Positions 40,051 to 47,935 of a stretch of DNA of 64,000 nucleotides are shown here, one piece after another (the stretch's first letter is position 1; each line of letters starts with the position of its first letter). The notes below the pieces were generated by a model. The model was not told where the DNA came from. It did not search any database and worked only from the letters and a program-made list of their open reading frames with translations. The position numbers and the translations under genes were made by a program. Where the stretch lies: assembly GCA_016182905.1 (NCBI GenBank), contig JACPFR010000041.1, forward strand, positions 1 through 64,000, in the 5' to 3' direction. Source of the stretch: Elusimicrobiota bacterium. Lineage in GTDB: Bacteria; Elusimicrobiota; Elusimicrobia; UBA1565; UBA9628.

Positions 40051-41178
40051 ATGGCAAGAACGTCGCACCTTATTCTCCTCATGGCAAGGCTCGCGATCAT
40101 CCTGGCGCTGGCGCTCGCGGGCTCGGTCCGGTCGGCTGAAGCCCCGCCCGCCGTCGAGGCCTTCACCCGTCCGGGCTGCCCGCACTGCGCCCGGGCCGCG
40201 GTCTGGCTGTCCGGGCTCGAGTCGCGGCGGCCGGGCGTGCGGGTCGTCCGGCACGACATCGCGAGCGACCCTCTCGCGGCGGCGCGGCTCGTGCGCCTGT
40301 CGCGCCGGGACGGTCATCCGGGGGCGCTCGTGCCCTCGTTCCTCGTGGGTGAACGGCTCGTCGTCGGCTTCCGCGACGGGGACACGACCGGCCGCCTGAT
40401 CGAGGACCTGCTTTCCGGCGCGGCTCCCGCGTCGCCTGAAGAGGTGGTGCTGCCGGTGCTCGGCCGCGTCAGCGCGGCGCGCTCCGGCCTGCTCGCCTTC
40501 ACGCTCGCGGTCGGGCTGGCCGACGGCTTCAACCCCTGCGCGATGTGGGTGCTGCTCTTCCTGTTGTCGCTGCTCGCCCACGTCCATAGCCGCGCCCGGA
40601 TGATCGCGATCGCGGGGACCTTCCTGTTCGTGAGCGGCGCGGTGTACTACCTGTTCATGACGGCCTGGCTCGGGGCCTTCCTCGCGCTGGGAGATTCCCG
40701 GCCCCTTCAGGCGGGATTGGGATTGCTGGCGCTGGCGGCCGCGGCCATCCACCTCAAGGACGCGCTGGCCCCCGGCGCCGGCCCGAGCCTGAGCATACCC
40801 GACTCCGCCAAGCCGGGGATCTACGCCCGCGTCCGCGAGATCGTCACGGCCCGGAACCTGCCGGCCGCGCTGGCCGCCGCCTGCGCGCTCGCCGTCGGGG
40901 TCAATCTCGTCGAGATGCTGTGCACGGCGGGGCTGCCCGCCATCTACACCCAGGTGCTCGCCTCCCACCACCTCGGCTTCTGGGAGCGGCAGGGTTACCT
41001 GCTGGTCTACATCGCCGCCTACATGCTCGACGACGGACTCATGACCGCGGCGGCCGTGGCGACCCTGTCGACGGCGCGACTGCAGGAGCGCGGAGGCCGG
41101 ATCCTTCAGCTGGTCAGCGGCGCCGTGCTCGCGGCGTTGGGGCTGGCTTTGCTGTTCAAGCCGGAGTGGCTGAGCTGA
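40051..41178 (+). CDS. Signal peptide-glutaredoxin-DsbD/CcdA-like membrane fusion
   Basis: 375 residues. A signal or anchor spans about 12-28, then a glutaredoxin-like domain (AFTRPGCPHCARAAVWL, CPHC active site near residue 45, and PSFLVGERLVVGF). About seven membrane helices follow, beginning LADGFNPCAMWVLLFLLSLL, the N-P-C motif of CcdA/DsbD transporters; a second Cys lies in VEMLCTAGLPA. It probably moves electrons across the inner membrane to periplasmic thiols, for example for cytochrome maturation. ATG 40081 is an alternative start. The protein is a domain order variant of DsbD. Confidence 0.8.
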   Translation: MARTSHLILLMARLAIILALALAGSVRSAEAPPAVEAFTRPGCPHCARAAVWLSGLESRRPGVRVVRHDIASDPLAAARLVRLSRRDGHPGALVPSFLVGERLVVGFRDGDTTGRLIEDLLSGAAPASPEEVVLPVLGRVSAARSGLLAFTLAVGLADGFNPCAMWVLLFLLSLLAHVHSRARMIAIAGTFLFVSGAVYYLFMTAWLGAFLALGDSRPLQAGLGLLALAAAAIHLKDALAPGAGPSLSIPDSAKPGIYARVREIVTARNLPAALAAACALAVGVNLVEMLCTAGLPAIYTQVLASHHLGFWERQGYLLVYIAAYMLDDGLMTAAAVATLSTARLQERGGRILQLVSGAVLAALGLALLFKPEWLS

Positions 41179-41202
41179 TGCCGCGGGCGGTTTTCCCGGG
41201 TG

Positions 41203-41208
41203 TACAAT
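41203..41208 (+). promoter_or_regulatory. TACAAT -10 box before the YgfK-like gene
   Basis: TACAAT lies 25 bp before ATG 41234, leaving room for a short leader with GAGGGT. No clear -35 was found. Confidence 0.35.
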
Positions 41209-41233
41209 ATCCCAGAATGAGAGGGTCGCTCTG

Positions 41234-43126
41234 ATGGCCGATTTCGTCCCGCAGCCGCTCGGACGGCTGGCCGCGCGCATGTTCCGCGAGCTCGAGCTCA
41301 AGGACGCGATCTTCGACCTTCCTCGCCGCTCCTTCTTCATGGGGGACCCGAAGAAGGACTTCTCCGTCCGCTTCCACGGCATGACCGCCTCCTCGCCGCT
41401 GGGGCCGGCCGCGGGGCCGCACACCCAGCTGGCCCAGAACATCGTGCTGGCCTGGCTCGGCGGCGCGCGGATCTTCGAGCTGAAGACCGTGCAGGTCATG
41501 GACCGCCTCAAGATCCCGCGGCCGTGCATCGACATGCGCAACGTGGGCTACAACGTCGAGTGGTCCCAGGAGCTGCGCGCCGAGGAGTCGCTCGACGAGT
41601 ACGTGAAGGCCTCGATGCTCATCGACCTCTTGAAGGCGAGCGGGAAGATCCCGCTGGCGCCCGGCTTCGACCGTTCGGTGTTCGACCTGAGCGTCGGCTA
41701 CGACCTGAAAGGGGTGAAGAGCGACAAGGTCCGGACCTTCATCGCCGGCATGAAGGACGCGGGCGCGGTCGTCGCGCGCCTGCGCGCGGAGCTGCCCGAG
41801 AGCCTGCGCCGGACCGGGTTCTCGACGAGGATCTCCGGCTCGGTCACGCTCAGCACCTTCCACGGCTGCCCGCCCGACGAGATCGAGGCCATCGCCGACT
41901 TCATGATGTCGGAGCTGGGGCTCGACTGCATCATCAAGCTCAACCCGACCTTGCTCGGCCCCAAGGACCTGCGCGCCTTGTTCAACGACGCGTTGGGCTA
42001 CGCCGACATCGCCGTTCCGGAAGAGGCCTTCGCCAAGGACGCGACCTGGGAGCAGGCCTGCGGCTTCGTGACGCGCCTGTCGGCGAATGCCAGGACGCTC
42101 GGCCGCGGCTTCGGGGTCAAGTTCAGCAACACCCTCGTCGTCGAGAACAAGGAGGGCTTCCTGCCCGCCGCGGAGAAGACGATGTACCTCTCGGGGGCGC
42201 CGCTGCACGTCCTGGCGATGACCTTGGTCGGCCGCTTCCGCGAGCGCTTCGGCGACTCGGTGCCGGTCTCGTTCTCGGCGGGCATCGACAAGACGAACTT
42301 CCCGGACGCCGTCTCCCTCGGCCTCGTGCCCGTGACGGTGTGCAGCGACCTGCTCGCCCCCGGCGGCTACGGGCGGCTCAAGGGCTACTCCGAGGAGCTG
42401 GCCCGGCGCATGGACGCCGCCGGCGCCGCGACGATCCCGCAGTTCATCGCCAAGACCCGAGGCGGCTCGGTCCTCGCCAATACCAAGGCCTACGTCGCCG
42501 AGGCGACGAACGACCCGCGCTACGCGAAGGCGAAGAACTCGGCTTTGCCCAAGAAGCTGGGCACCCACCTGGTCCTCTTCGACTGCGTGACGTGCGACAA
42601 GTGCGTCCCGGTGTGTCCCAACGACGCCAACTTCACCTACGTCCTGCCGCGCGGCGAGGTGCCCGTCGTCAAGCTCCGGCGCGAGGGCGGCTCCTGGACG
42701 AGCCGGACCGAGGGCTCCCTGCGCTTTGACAAGAAGCACCAGCTCGCCAACTTCGCCGACTTCTGCAACGAGTGCGGCAACTGCGACGTGTTCTGCCCCG
42801 AGGACGGGGGACCGTACATCGTCAAGCCGCGCTTTTTCGGTACACGTGGATTCTGGGCGCAAAGCAAGGAGCGCGACGGATTCTTCATCGAGAACGGCGC
42901 CGTGCTCGGACGCTTCTCGGGGCGGGAGTACGGCCTGACTTTCCGCGACGGCGAAGCCGAATACTCGGGGCCGGGGTTCCGGGTGACCTACCGCCCCGAG
43001 GACCCGGCGGGCACCGCGCGGGGCGCGGCCGAGGACGAGGTGGACCTCACCTACGCCCTGATCATGGACCTCCTGCGCAAGGCGCTCCTGGCGCCCGACG
43101 CCGTGAGCTACGTCAACGCCGGCTAG
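41234..43126 (+). CDS. ygfK: Compact YgfK-like oxidoreductase with two [4Fe-4S] sites
   Basis: 630 residues. The first 450 match the N-terminal TIM-barrel-like part of YgfK (the so-called selenate reductase subunit): SPLGPAAGPHTQLAQNIV, ELKTVQVMDRLKIPRPCID, TLSTFHGCPPDEIEAI and LNPTLLGPKDLR. The C-terminus has ferredoxin motifs CVTCDKCVPVCP and CNECGNCDVFCP. E. coli YgfK has about 1030 residues because a GltD-like FAD/NAD(P)H module lies between these parts; here that module is absent. It probably acts with the molybdenum hydroxylase cluster on the other strand. Reaction unknown. Confidence 0.8.
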   Translation: MADFVPQPLGRLAARMFRELELKDAIFDLPRRSFFMGDPKKDFSVRFHGMTASSPLGPAAGPHTQLAQNIVLAWLGGARIFELKTVQVMDRLKIPRPCIDMRNVGYNVEWSQELRAEESLDEYVKASMLIDLLKASGKIPLAPGFDRSVFDLSVGYDLKGVKSDKVRTFIAGMKDAGAVVARLRAELPESLRRTGFSTRISGSVTLSTFHGCPPDEIEAIADFMMSELGLDCIIKLNPTLLGPKDLRALFNDALGYADIAVPEEAFAKDATWEQACGFVTRLSANARTLGRGFGVKFSNTLVVENKEGFLPAAEKTMYLSGAPLHVLAMTLVGRFRERFGDSVPVSFSAGIDKTNFPDAVSLGLVPVTVCSDLLAPGGYGRLKGYSEELARRMDAAGAATIPQFIAKTRGGSVLANTKAYVAEATNDPRYAKAKNSALPKKLGTHLVLFDCVTCDKCVPVCPNDANFTYVLPRGEVPVVKLRREGGSWTSRTEGSLRFDKKHQLANFADFCNECGNCDVFCPEDGGPYIVKPRFFGTRGFWAQSKERDGFFIENGAVLGRFSGREYGLTFRDGEAEYSGPGFRVTYRPEDPAGTARGAAEDEVDLTYALIMDLLRKALLAPDAVSYVNAG

Positions 43127-43183
43127 TCCGACCGCCCGTCGGTGCTATCTCCGGCCTGACTTATCCACGCTGTTCACGGCGGC

Positions 43184-43201
43184 ACTGTCGTCAACGACAG
43201 T
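43184..43201. terminator. Near-perfect 18-bp palindrome between convergent genes
   Basis: ACTGTCGT-ca-ACGACAGT (8-bp arms) lies between the ends of the YgfK-like gene and the convergent 43244 gene. A compact hairpin without a T-run; possible bidirectional terminator. Confidence 0.35.
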
Positions 43202-43243
43202 CGAACCACGCGGCCAGGAAACGGCGCTCCAGCGGCGGTTGGG

Positions 43244-43942
43244 CTAGCGCAGGCCGGCGGAGCTGCGGATGTCCCGTTCGTCGAGCAGGAAGATGACGAA
43301 GCGCTTGTTGGCCGCCTCGACCGCCGGGCTCTCCTTGAGCTCGTAGAGCTCGGGGAGGTTCTCGGCCTGTCCGATCTTGTACAGGGCCATCTGTGCCGCG
43401 TCGGTCGCCCAGGCGCCCATCGCCTCGGAGACGGCGGGGACCTTCAGGCCCGCGAGGCCCTCGATGACGGGCAGGTTCGACGGCTCGCCGCCGAGCTCGA
43501 CCCAGACGCGGCCGGCCGTGCCGCGGACCATGTAGGACCGCTCGGCGCTGGCGGGCATGTCGGCGTACATCAGCGCCGCGGCTTCCTTGGCGATGAGCGG
43601 GCCGTACACGCGGGGGTAGGCGGGGAGCGAGGGGGCGAGCCAGATCGTCGTCTTGCCGGAGCGGACCGTCACGCTGACGGCCTCGGTCTGGACGTCGGTG
43701 CCGAGCTTGACCTCGATGCCCTTGTCGTTGAGGTAAGCGACGACGCGGCCGCCGGCCTCGGGGCCGTCGTTCATCGCGACGAGGGCACGCTCGATCGCGG
43801 CGATGGACTTGGCGCGATCGACGGCCTGCGCGGCCTTCCTCGATTCGAGGTCCTGGAGGTGGTTCTCGAAATCGATCTCGGCGGCACGGTCCTGGGCGGC
43901 GGCGGGGACGGCGAGGATCAAAGCGAGGATCGCGTACTTCAA
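43244..43942 (-). CDS. Secreted protein of unknown function, TTG start
   Basis: 232 residues. AAGGAGG sits 7 nt upstream of TTG 43942, and from there a signal peptide (LKYAILALILAVPAAAQ) begins, so I choose TTG over longer frames. The mature part is mixed alpha/beta (AYLNDKGIEVKLGTDVQTEA, WLAPSLPAYPRVYGPLIAKE, YKIGQAENLPELYELKESPA). No catalytic motif or family recognised. Probably periplasmic. Confidence 0.6.
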   Translation of the reverse strand: MKYAILALILAVPAAAQDRAAEIDFENHLQDLESRKAAQAVDRAKSIAAIERALVAMNDGPEAGGRVVAYLNDKGIEVKLGTDVQTEAVSVTVRSGKTTIWLAPSLPAYPRVYGPLIAKEAAALMYADMPASAERSYMVRGTAGRVWVELGGEPSNLPVIEGLAGLKVPAVSEAMGAWATDAAQMALYKIGQAENLPELYELKESPAVEAANKRFVIFLLDERDIRSSAGLR

Positions 43943-44079
43943 GAGGGGCCTCCTTGCGGCGATGAGGCATTGTACCCTGTCCCCCGGGGCGCGCGCGCGG
44001 GCCTTGCGGCCCAGCCCGTTCCTGCCAAAGGTCCCAGGAAGGCCGGTTCGTTGCTCCAATGAACGAGGGGGGTGAGCCC

Positions 44080-44496
44080 ATGACCGGAAGAATCGTCGTG
44101 CTCATTCTGGCGGCGGCGCTCGCGGCGTGCCAGACGCCCCAGTCGCGCATCAAGAAGAACCAGGCCGCGTTCGACGCCTACCCGCCGGAGGTCCAGACGG
44201 CCATCCGGGAGGGCCGGGTGGAGGTCGGCTTCACGGGGGAGCAGGCCGTGATGGCCCTCGGCAAGCCCACCCGAGTCTACTCGCAGAAGACGGCCGCCTC
44301 GAGCCAGGAGGTGTGGGAATACGGCAGCGGCGGCGGCTCGAGCGTGGGGTTCGGCTTCGGCATGTCCAGCATGGGAGGCGGCAGCGGCTACGGCACCGGG
44401 ATCGGCGTCAACTCCGACGTCTCGGACCCGCGGGCGCGGACGCGCCTGATCCTGGAGAGCGGCAAGATCGTCACCATCGAGCGCCGCGAGAAGTGA
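44080..44496 (+). CDS. Small outer-membrane lipoprotein, unknown function
   Basis: 138 residues. The signal ends in LAAALAAC, a lipobox with the lipid-modified Cys near residue 17. The mature part includes PPEVQTAIREGRVEVGFTGEQ and VMALGKPTRVYSQ, resembling SmpA/OmlA-like small lipoproteins in which a G-x-P loop precedes a strand. A Gly/Ser-rich stretch (GSGGGSSVGFGFGMSSMGGG) and RLILESGKIVTIERRE follow. ATG 44080 has an AGGGGGGTGA ribosome site. Converges on the amidase gene. Confidence 0.65.
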   Translation: MTGRIVVLILAAALAACQTPQSRIKKNQAAFDAYPPEVQTAIREGRVEVGFTGEQAVMALGKPTRVYSQKTAASSQEVWEYGSGGGSSVGFGFGMSSMGGGSGYGTGIGVNSDVSDPRARTRLILESGKIVTIERREK

Positions 44497-44502
44497 CGAG
44501 CC

Positions 44503-45435
44503 TCAGTAGATCTTGGGCCGGACGTCGCGCTTGAGGTCCCAGCCCGACGGGTCGGGCTTCTTGAGCGACCCGAGGTCGAGGTCGGCGATCACGAGGTCCG
44601 GGCGCGGGGAGCGGTTGGAGACCTTTTCGCCGTCGGGGCCGGCGAAGTAGCTCGCGCCGAAGTAGGGCTGGTTCCACGGCTTCTCCTCGCCGCGGCGGTT
44701 GGAGCCGCCGATGAAGAGGCGGTGGCGGCATGCGTCGACGAGGAATTCCTGATTCCATAGACGCCGCGATTTGGCCCCGAAGGTGACGGCGGGGGAGAAC
44801 ACGAGCTCCGCGCCCGCCTCGGCCAAGGCCGCGACGACGCCCTCGAAATGGCGGTCGTAGCAGATGGCCACGCCGACCTTCCCGACCGAGGTCTTGAAGA
44901 CGGGAAAGTAAGGGTTCTTGCCGAGTATCTTCGGCGATCTCTTATTCTGCGGCCCTTCGCTGCGTCCGTAATAATACGTCTCCGCGAACTCGCCCTGCTC
45001 GTTGGCGCCGCAGGGGATGTGCGTCTTGCGGTACTTGCCGATGATCGTCCCGTCGGCCTCGATGACGACCGCGGTGTTGAAGCGCTTCTTCGACTCGGCG
45101 TCGAGCTCGTAGATCGGCGCCACGACGACGATGCCGTTGTCCCTCGCGGCCTCGGCGAAGGCGTTCACGCTGGGCCCCGTCGCCGCGTCCTCGGCCATGG
45201 CCAGCCACATCGGGTCCTTGGTCATGGCGAAGTACGGCCCGGTGCACAGCTCCCCGAGGCAGACGATCTTCCCCCCGGCCTTCGCGGCGACGCGGATCAG
45301 GCCGGCGTTGTGCTCCACGTTCGCGCCGCGGACCGCGTCGAGGCGGCGCTTGAGCCCCCGAAGGTCCTTCACGGACTCCGGCATGTCCGGGTACGCGTTG
45401 ACCGTCTGGATCATAGCCGCGCGGACGAGGCTCAT
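44503..45435 (-). CDS. Carbon-nitrogen hydrolase (nitrilase superfamily), carbamoyl-amidase-like
   Basis: 310 residues. The Glu-Lys-Cys triad is visible: GELCTGPYF (Glu), GKYRKTHIP (Lys) and VAICYDRHFEG (Cys). The YDRH context and GPDG near the C-terminus recall beta-ureidopropionase and N-carbamoyl amidases, which release CO2 and ammonia from ureido compounds. Last gene of the operon with M20 carbamoylase, SsnA-like deaminase and Se-XDH; its ATG overlaps the M20 stop. This placement suits a late step in heterocycle breakdown, but the substrate is inferred. Confidence 0.85.
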   Translation of the reverse strand: MSLVRAAMIQTVNAYPDMPESVKDLRGLKRRLDAVRGANVEHNAGLIRVAAKAGGKIVCLGELCTGPYFAMTKDPMWLAMAEDAATGPSVNAFAEAARDNGIVVVAPIYELDAESKKRFNTAVVIEADGTIIGKYRKTHIPCGANEQGEFAETYYYGRSEGPQNKRSPKILGKNPYFPVFKTSVGKVGVAICYDRHFEGVVAALAEAGAELVFSPAVTFGAKSRRLWNQEFLVDACRHRLFIGGSNRRGEEKPWNQPYFGASYFAGPDGEKVSNRSPRPDLVIADLDLGSLKKPDPSGWDLKRDVRPKIY

Positions 45436-46697
45436 CGCGTTTCCTCGGCCAAGGCGAGGGCCGCGCCCAGAAGGACGTTCACGCCGTTCGCGCACTGCTT
45501 CAGCGTCGAGAACTCCCGCGGGTTGTGGCTGATCCCGTCGTACTCGCCCGGGACGAAGACCATCGCCGTCTTGCACACCCGGCTCCACTCCTGGGCGTCG
45601 TGGCCGGCGCCGGAGAGGATGGGCTCGTGCGACAGCCCCAGACGGTCGGCCTGGGCGGCGATGAGGGACTGCACGGACGCGTCGAAGGGCACGTGCGGGG
45701 TCTTGGCCGTGCGGCGGCTGGTGATGGTCACGCCGTCCCGTTTGGCGACCTCGCGGCACAGGGCGGCGAAGTCCTTCTCCGCCTTCTTCATCAGCGCGTC
45801 GGAGGGGTTGCGCAGGTCCACGGAGACGATCGCGCGGCCGGGCACGACGTTGACCATGCCCGGGACGTGGCGCACCGCGCCCATCGCCGCGCGCATCTCG
45901 CGGCCGTAGCGGCCCGAGGCCGTCATCTCGCGCAGGGCGACGTTGAGCCGGGCGGCGGCCAGGCCCGCGTCGCGGCGGAAGCTCATCGGCGTGGTGCCCG
46001 CGTGGCAGGACTTGCCGATGATGGTCAGCTCCTGCCACGAGATCGCCTGCACGCCCATGACGACGCCGCAGTCGAGGCCTTTGTGGCGGAGGATCGGGCC
46101 TTGCTCGATGTGGCACTCGACGTAGGCGTGGGGCGCGAGCTTGCCGACCGGCTCGGTCCCGAGGAAGCCGATCTTCTCGAGCTCGCCCTTGACGGTCAGG
46201 CCGTCGCGGTCCTGGAGGGCGTAGGCCGCTTCGAGCGGCAGGCGGCGCGTGGCCACGGCGCTGCCCAGCATGTCGGTGCCGAAGCGGCAGCCCTCCTCGT
46301 CGGTGAAGAAGCCGACGATCAGCGGGCGGCGCGTGACGACCTTGGCGTCGTTGAGCGTGCGCACGACCTCGAGCGCGCCGAGCACGCCGAGGCAGCCGTC
46401 GAAGCGGCCGGCGGTGGGGACGGAGTCGATGTGCGAGCCGAGCATGACGGGGGCGAGATGATCCTCGAGGCCGCGGCGGCGGCCGTACACGTTGCCGATG
46501 CGGTCGATCGTCACGTGCAGACCGGCCTGCCGGAACCATTTCACGACGAGGCGACGGCCCGCGCCGTCGGCGGCGGTCAACGCGAGGCGGTTCACACCCA
46601 TGATTCCGGTGCGTTCGTCCTTGTAGGCGCCGATCTTCCCGAGCTCCGACAACGAGGAATAGAGCCGCTTGCCGTCGATGCTCAAAGCCTTCGCCAT
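45432..46697 (-). CDS. M20 Zn-dependent N-carbamoyl-amino-acid hydrolase-like amidase
   Basis: 421 residues. Metal ligands of the hydantoinase/carbamoylase branch of M20 are present: GSHIDSVPTAGRFDGCLG (His, Asp), FFTDEEGCRFG (Glu), ECHIEQGP (His) and a late DGISHNPREFS (His). GKSCHAGTTPMSFRRDA is the dimerisation and substrate region. Such enzymes open N-carbamoyl or allantoate-type compounds in the cytoplasm. ATG 46697 has GGAGAGG 2 nt upstream and lies inside the end of the SsnA-like gene (16-bp overlap), so expression is coupled. Confidence 0.85.
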   Translation of the reverse strand: MAKALSIDGKRLYSSLSELGKIGAYKDERTGIMGVNRLALTAADGAGRRLVVKWFRQAGLHVTIDRIGNVYGRRRGLEDHLAPVMLGSHIDSVPTAGRFDGCLGVLGALEVVRTLNDAKVVTRRPLIVGFFTDEEGCRFGTDMLGSAVATRRLPLEAAYALQDRDGLTVKGELEKIGFLGTEPVGKLAPHAYVECHIEQGPILRHKGLDCGVVMGVQAISWQELTIIGKSCHAGTTPMSFRRDAGLAAARLNVALREMTASGRYGREMRAAMGAVRHVPGMVNVVPGRAIVSVDLRNPSDALMKKAEKDFAALCREVAKRDGVTITSRRTAKTPHVPFDASVQSLIAAQADRLGLSHEPILSGAGHDAQEWSRVCKTAMVFVPGEYDGISHNPREFSTLKQCANGVNVLLGAALALAEETR

Positions 46698-47935
46698 AAC
46701 CTCTCCGTCTGCTTGAGGGTGAAATCCCGGACCTTGTCCTCTCTCACCGTCGTCATCCGTCCGCGCCGGACGATCACCTTCCCCTGGCTGACGACGCTGT
46801 CGACATGTTTGCTCGTGAGGCCGTACAGAAAATGTCCCGCGGCGTTTTGGGCCGTCACCGGCGTCGGAGGCCGGTAATCGAGGATGACGAGGTTGTTCTC
46901 CCCGTCGCCCGAGAATCTGTTCTCGGCGATGTAATCGTGAGCCCGCCGCAGGCGCCGGTACGCCGCGAGCGGGGACAGCCCGCCGCGGGGCTGGGCCGCG
47001 AGATACGCCGCGCGCGCCGAGGCGAGCATGTCGCCATGCATCCCATCGGTCCCCAACAGGAGGCGGTCGCCCAATCCCTTGGGGTCGAAGCCCCCGACGG
47101 CGTTGTTTTGGTTGCTCTCTTCGTTTTGAACGAACCACGAACGGCTGGAACGGAAGAGGGCTCGTTCCGCGGCGTTCAGGTGAAGACCATGCACGAGCAA
47201 GGTTTTCGGGGACTCGAGTATGCCCGTGCGCGCGAGGCGCTGAATGACGCGCATCCCGTGCCGGCGCTGGCAGTCCTGTTGATCGTCGACGGCTTCGGCG
47301 ACATGGATATGGATGCCGCTGTTGTGGCCGATGGCCATCGCGATGGCGCGGTACAAAAGATCGTCGCCGACGGTGAAGGACGCGTGAAGGCCCACGAGGC
47401 CTTGGCGCTTGCGCAGGTAGCGATCGGTTTCTTCGAGGCCCGCCTCGCGCTTGGCCTTCCCGTCGCGGTCGGAGAGCTCCACGCACAGCAGATGGGAAAG
47501 GCCGATCTCGTCGAGGGCGTCGGCGATGATGTCGAGGCTTCCTTTGACGGAGTTTGGAGACGAATGATGATCAATAATAAACGTCGCGCCGGCCTTCGCC
47601 GCCGCGATGCCGCCCGCCATGGCGCTGGCGCGGATCATGTCCTTGTCGAGCCGCTTGTCGAGGTTCCACCAGACGAGCTTGAGCATGTCGGGGAAATTCC
47701 TCGGGGCGCGCTTCGCCGGCGGCATCCCGCAGGCGAGGGCGGAGTAGAGATGATGATGCGCGACGACGAAGGACTTGGTGACCAGCCGCCCGGAGCAGTC
47801 GACGGCCCTCGCGCCGCGGGGGATCCGCGGGATGAAGCGGGACTTCCCTTGAGAGCCCGGCTCGACCGCCAGATGGCCGCGGCGGACCTTCAGCGTGCGC
47901 CAGTCGACGAACGACGCGTCCCGGAGGTAGAGCAT
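46682..47935 (-). CDS. ssnA: SsnA-like amidohydrolase/aminohydrolase
   Basis: 417 residues of the amidohydrolase fold. VVAHHHLYSALACGMP carries the HxH metal site, then FIIDHHSSPNSVKGSLDII, HIHVAEA and LLGTDGMHGDM with the metal Asp. The HHHLYS and DHHSSP segments are closer to SsnA than to other deaminases. SsnA proteins sit in selenium-dependent molybdenum hydroxylase loci and are thought to deaminate purine-type rings. It is flanked by Se-XDH (ATG 47935 overlaps its stop) and the M20 carbamoylase. Confidence 0.8.
   Translation of the reverse strand: MLYLRDASFVDWRTLKVRRGHLAVEPGSQGKSRFIPRIPRGARAVDCSGRLVTKSFVVAHHHLYSALACGMPPAKRAPRNFPDMLKLVWWNLDKRLDKDMIRASAMAGGIAAAKAGATFIIDHHSSPNSVKGSLDIIADALDEIGLSHLLCVELSDRDGKAKREAGLEETDRYLRKRQGLVGLHASFTVGDDLLYRAIAMAIGHNSGIHIHVAEAVDDQQDCQRRHGMRVIQRLARTGILESPKTLLVHGLHLNAAERALFRSSRSWFVQNEESNQNNAVGGFDPKGLGDRLLLGTDGMHGDMLASARAAYLAAQPRGGLSPLAAYRRLRRAHDYIAENRFSGDGENNLVILDYRPPTPVTAQNAAGHFLYGLTSKHVDSVVSQGKVIVRRGRMTTVREDKVRDFTLKQTERLWRRL

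Noticed and set aside
43244-44059. 271-aa start for the secreted protein at 43244
   Set aside because: The upstream part is Arg/Gly-rich non-protein-like sequence; AAGGAGG followed by TTG 43942 starts a proper signal peptide.
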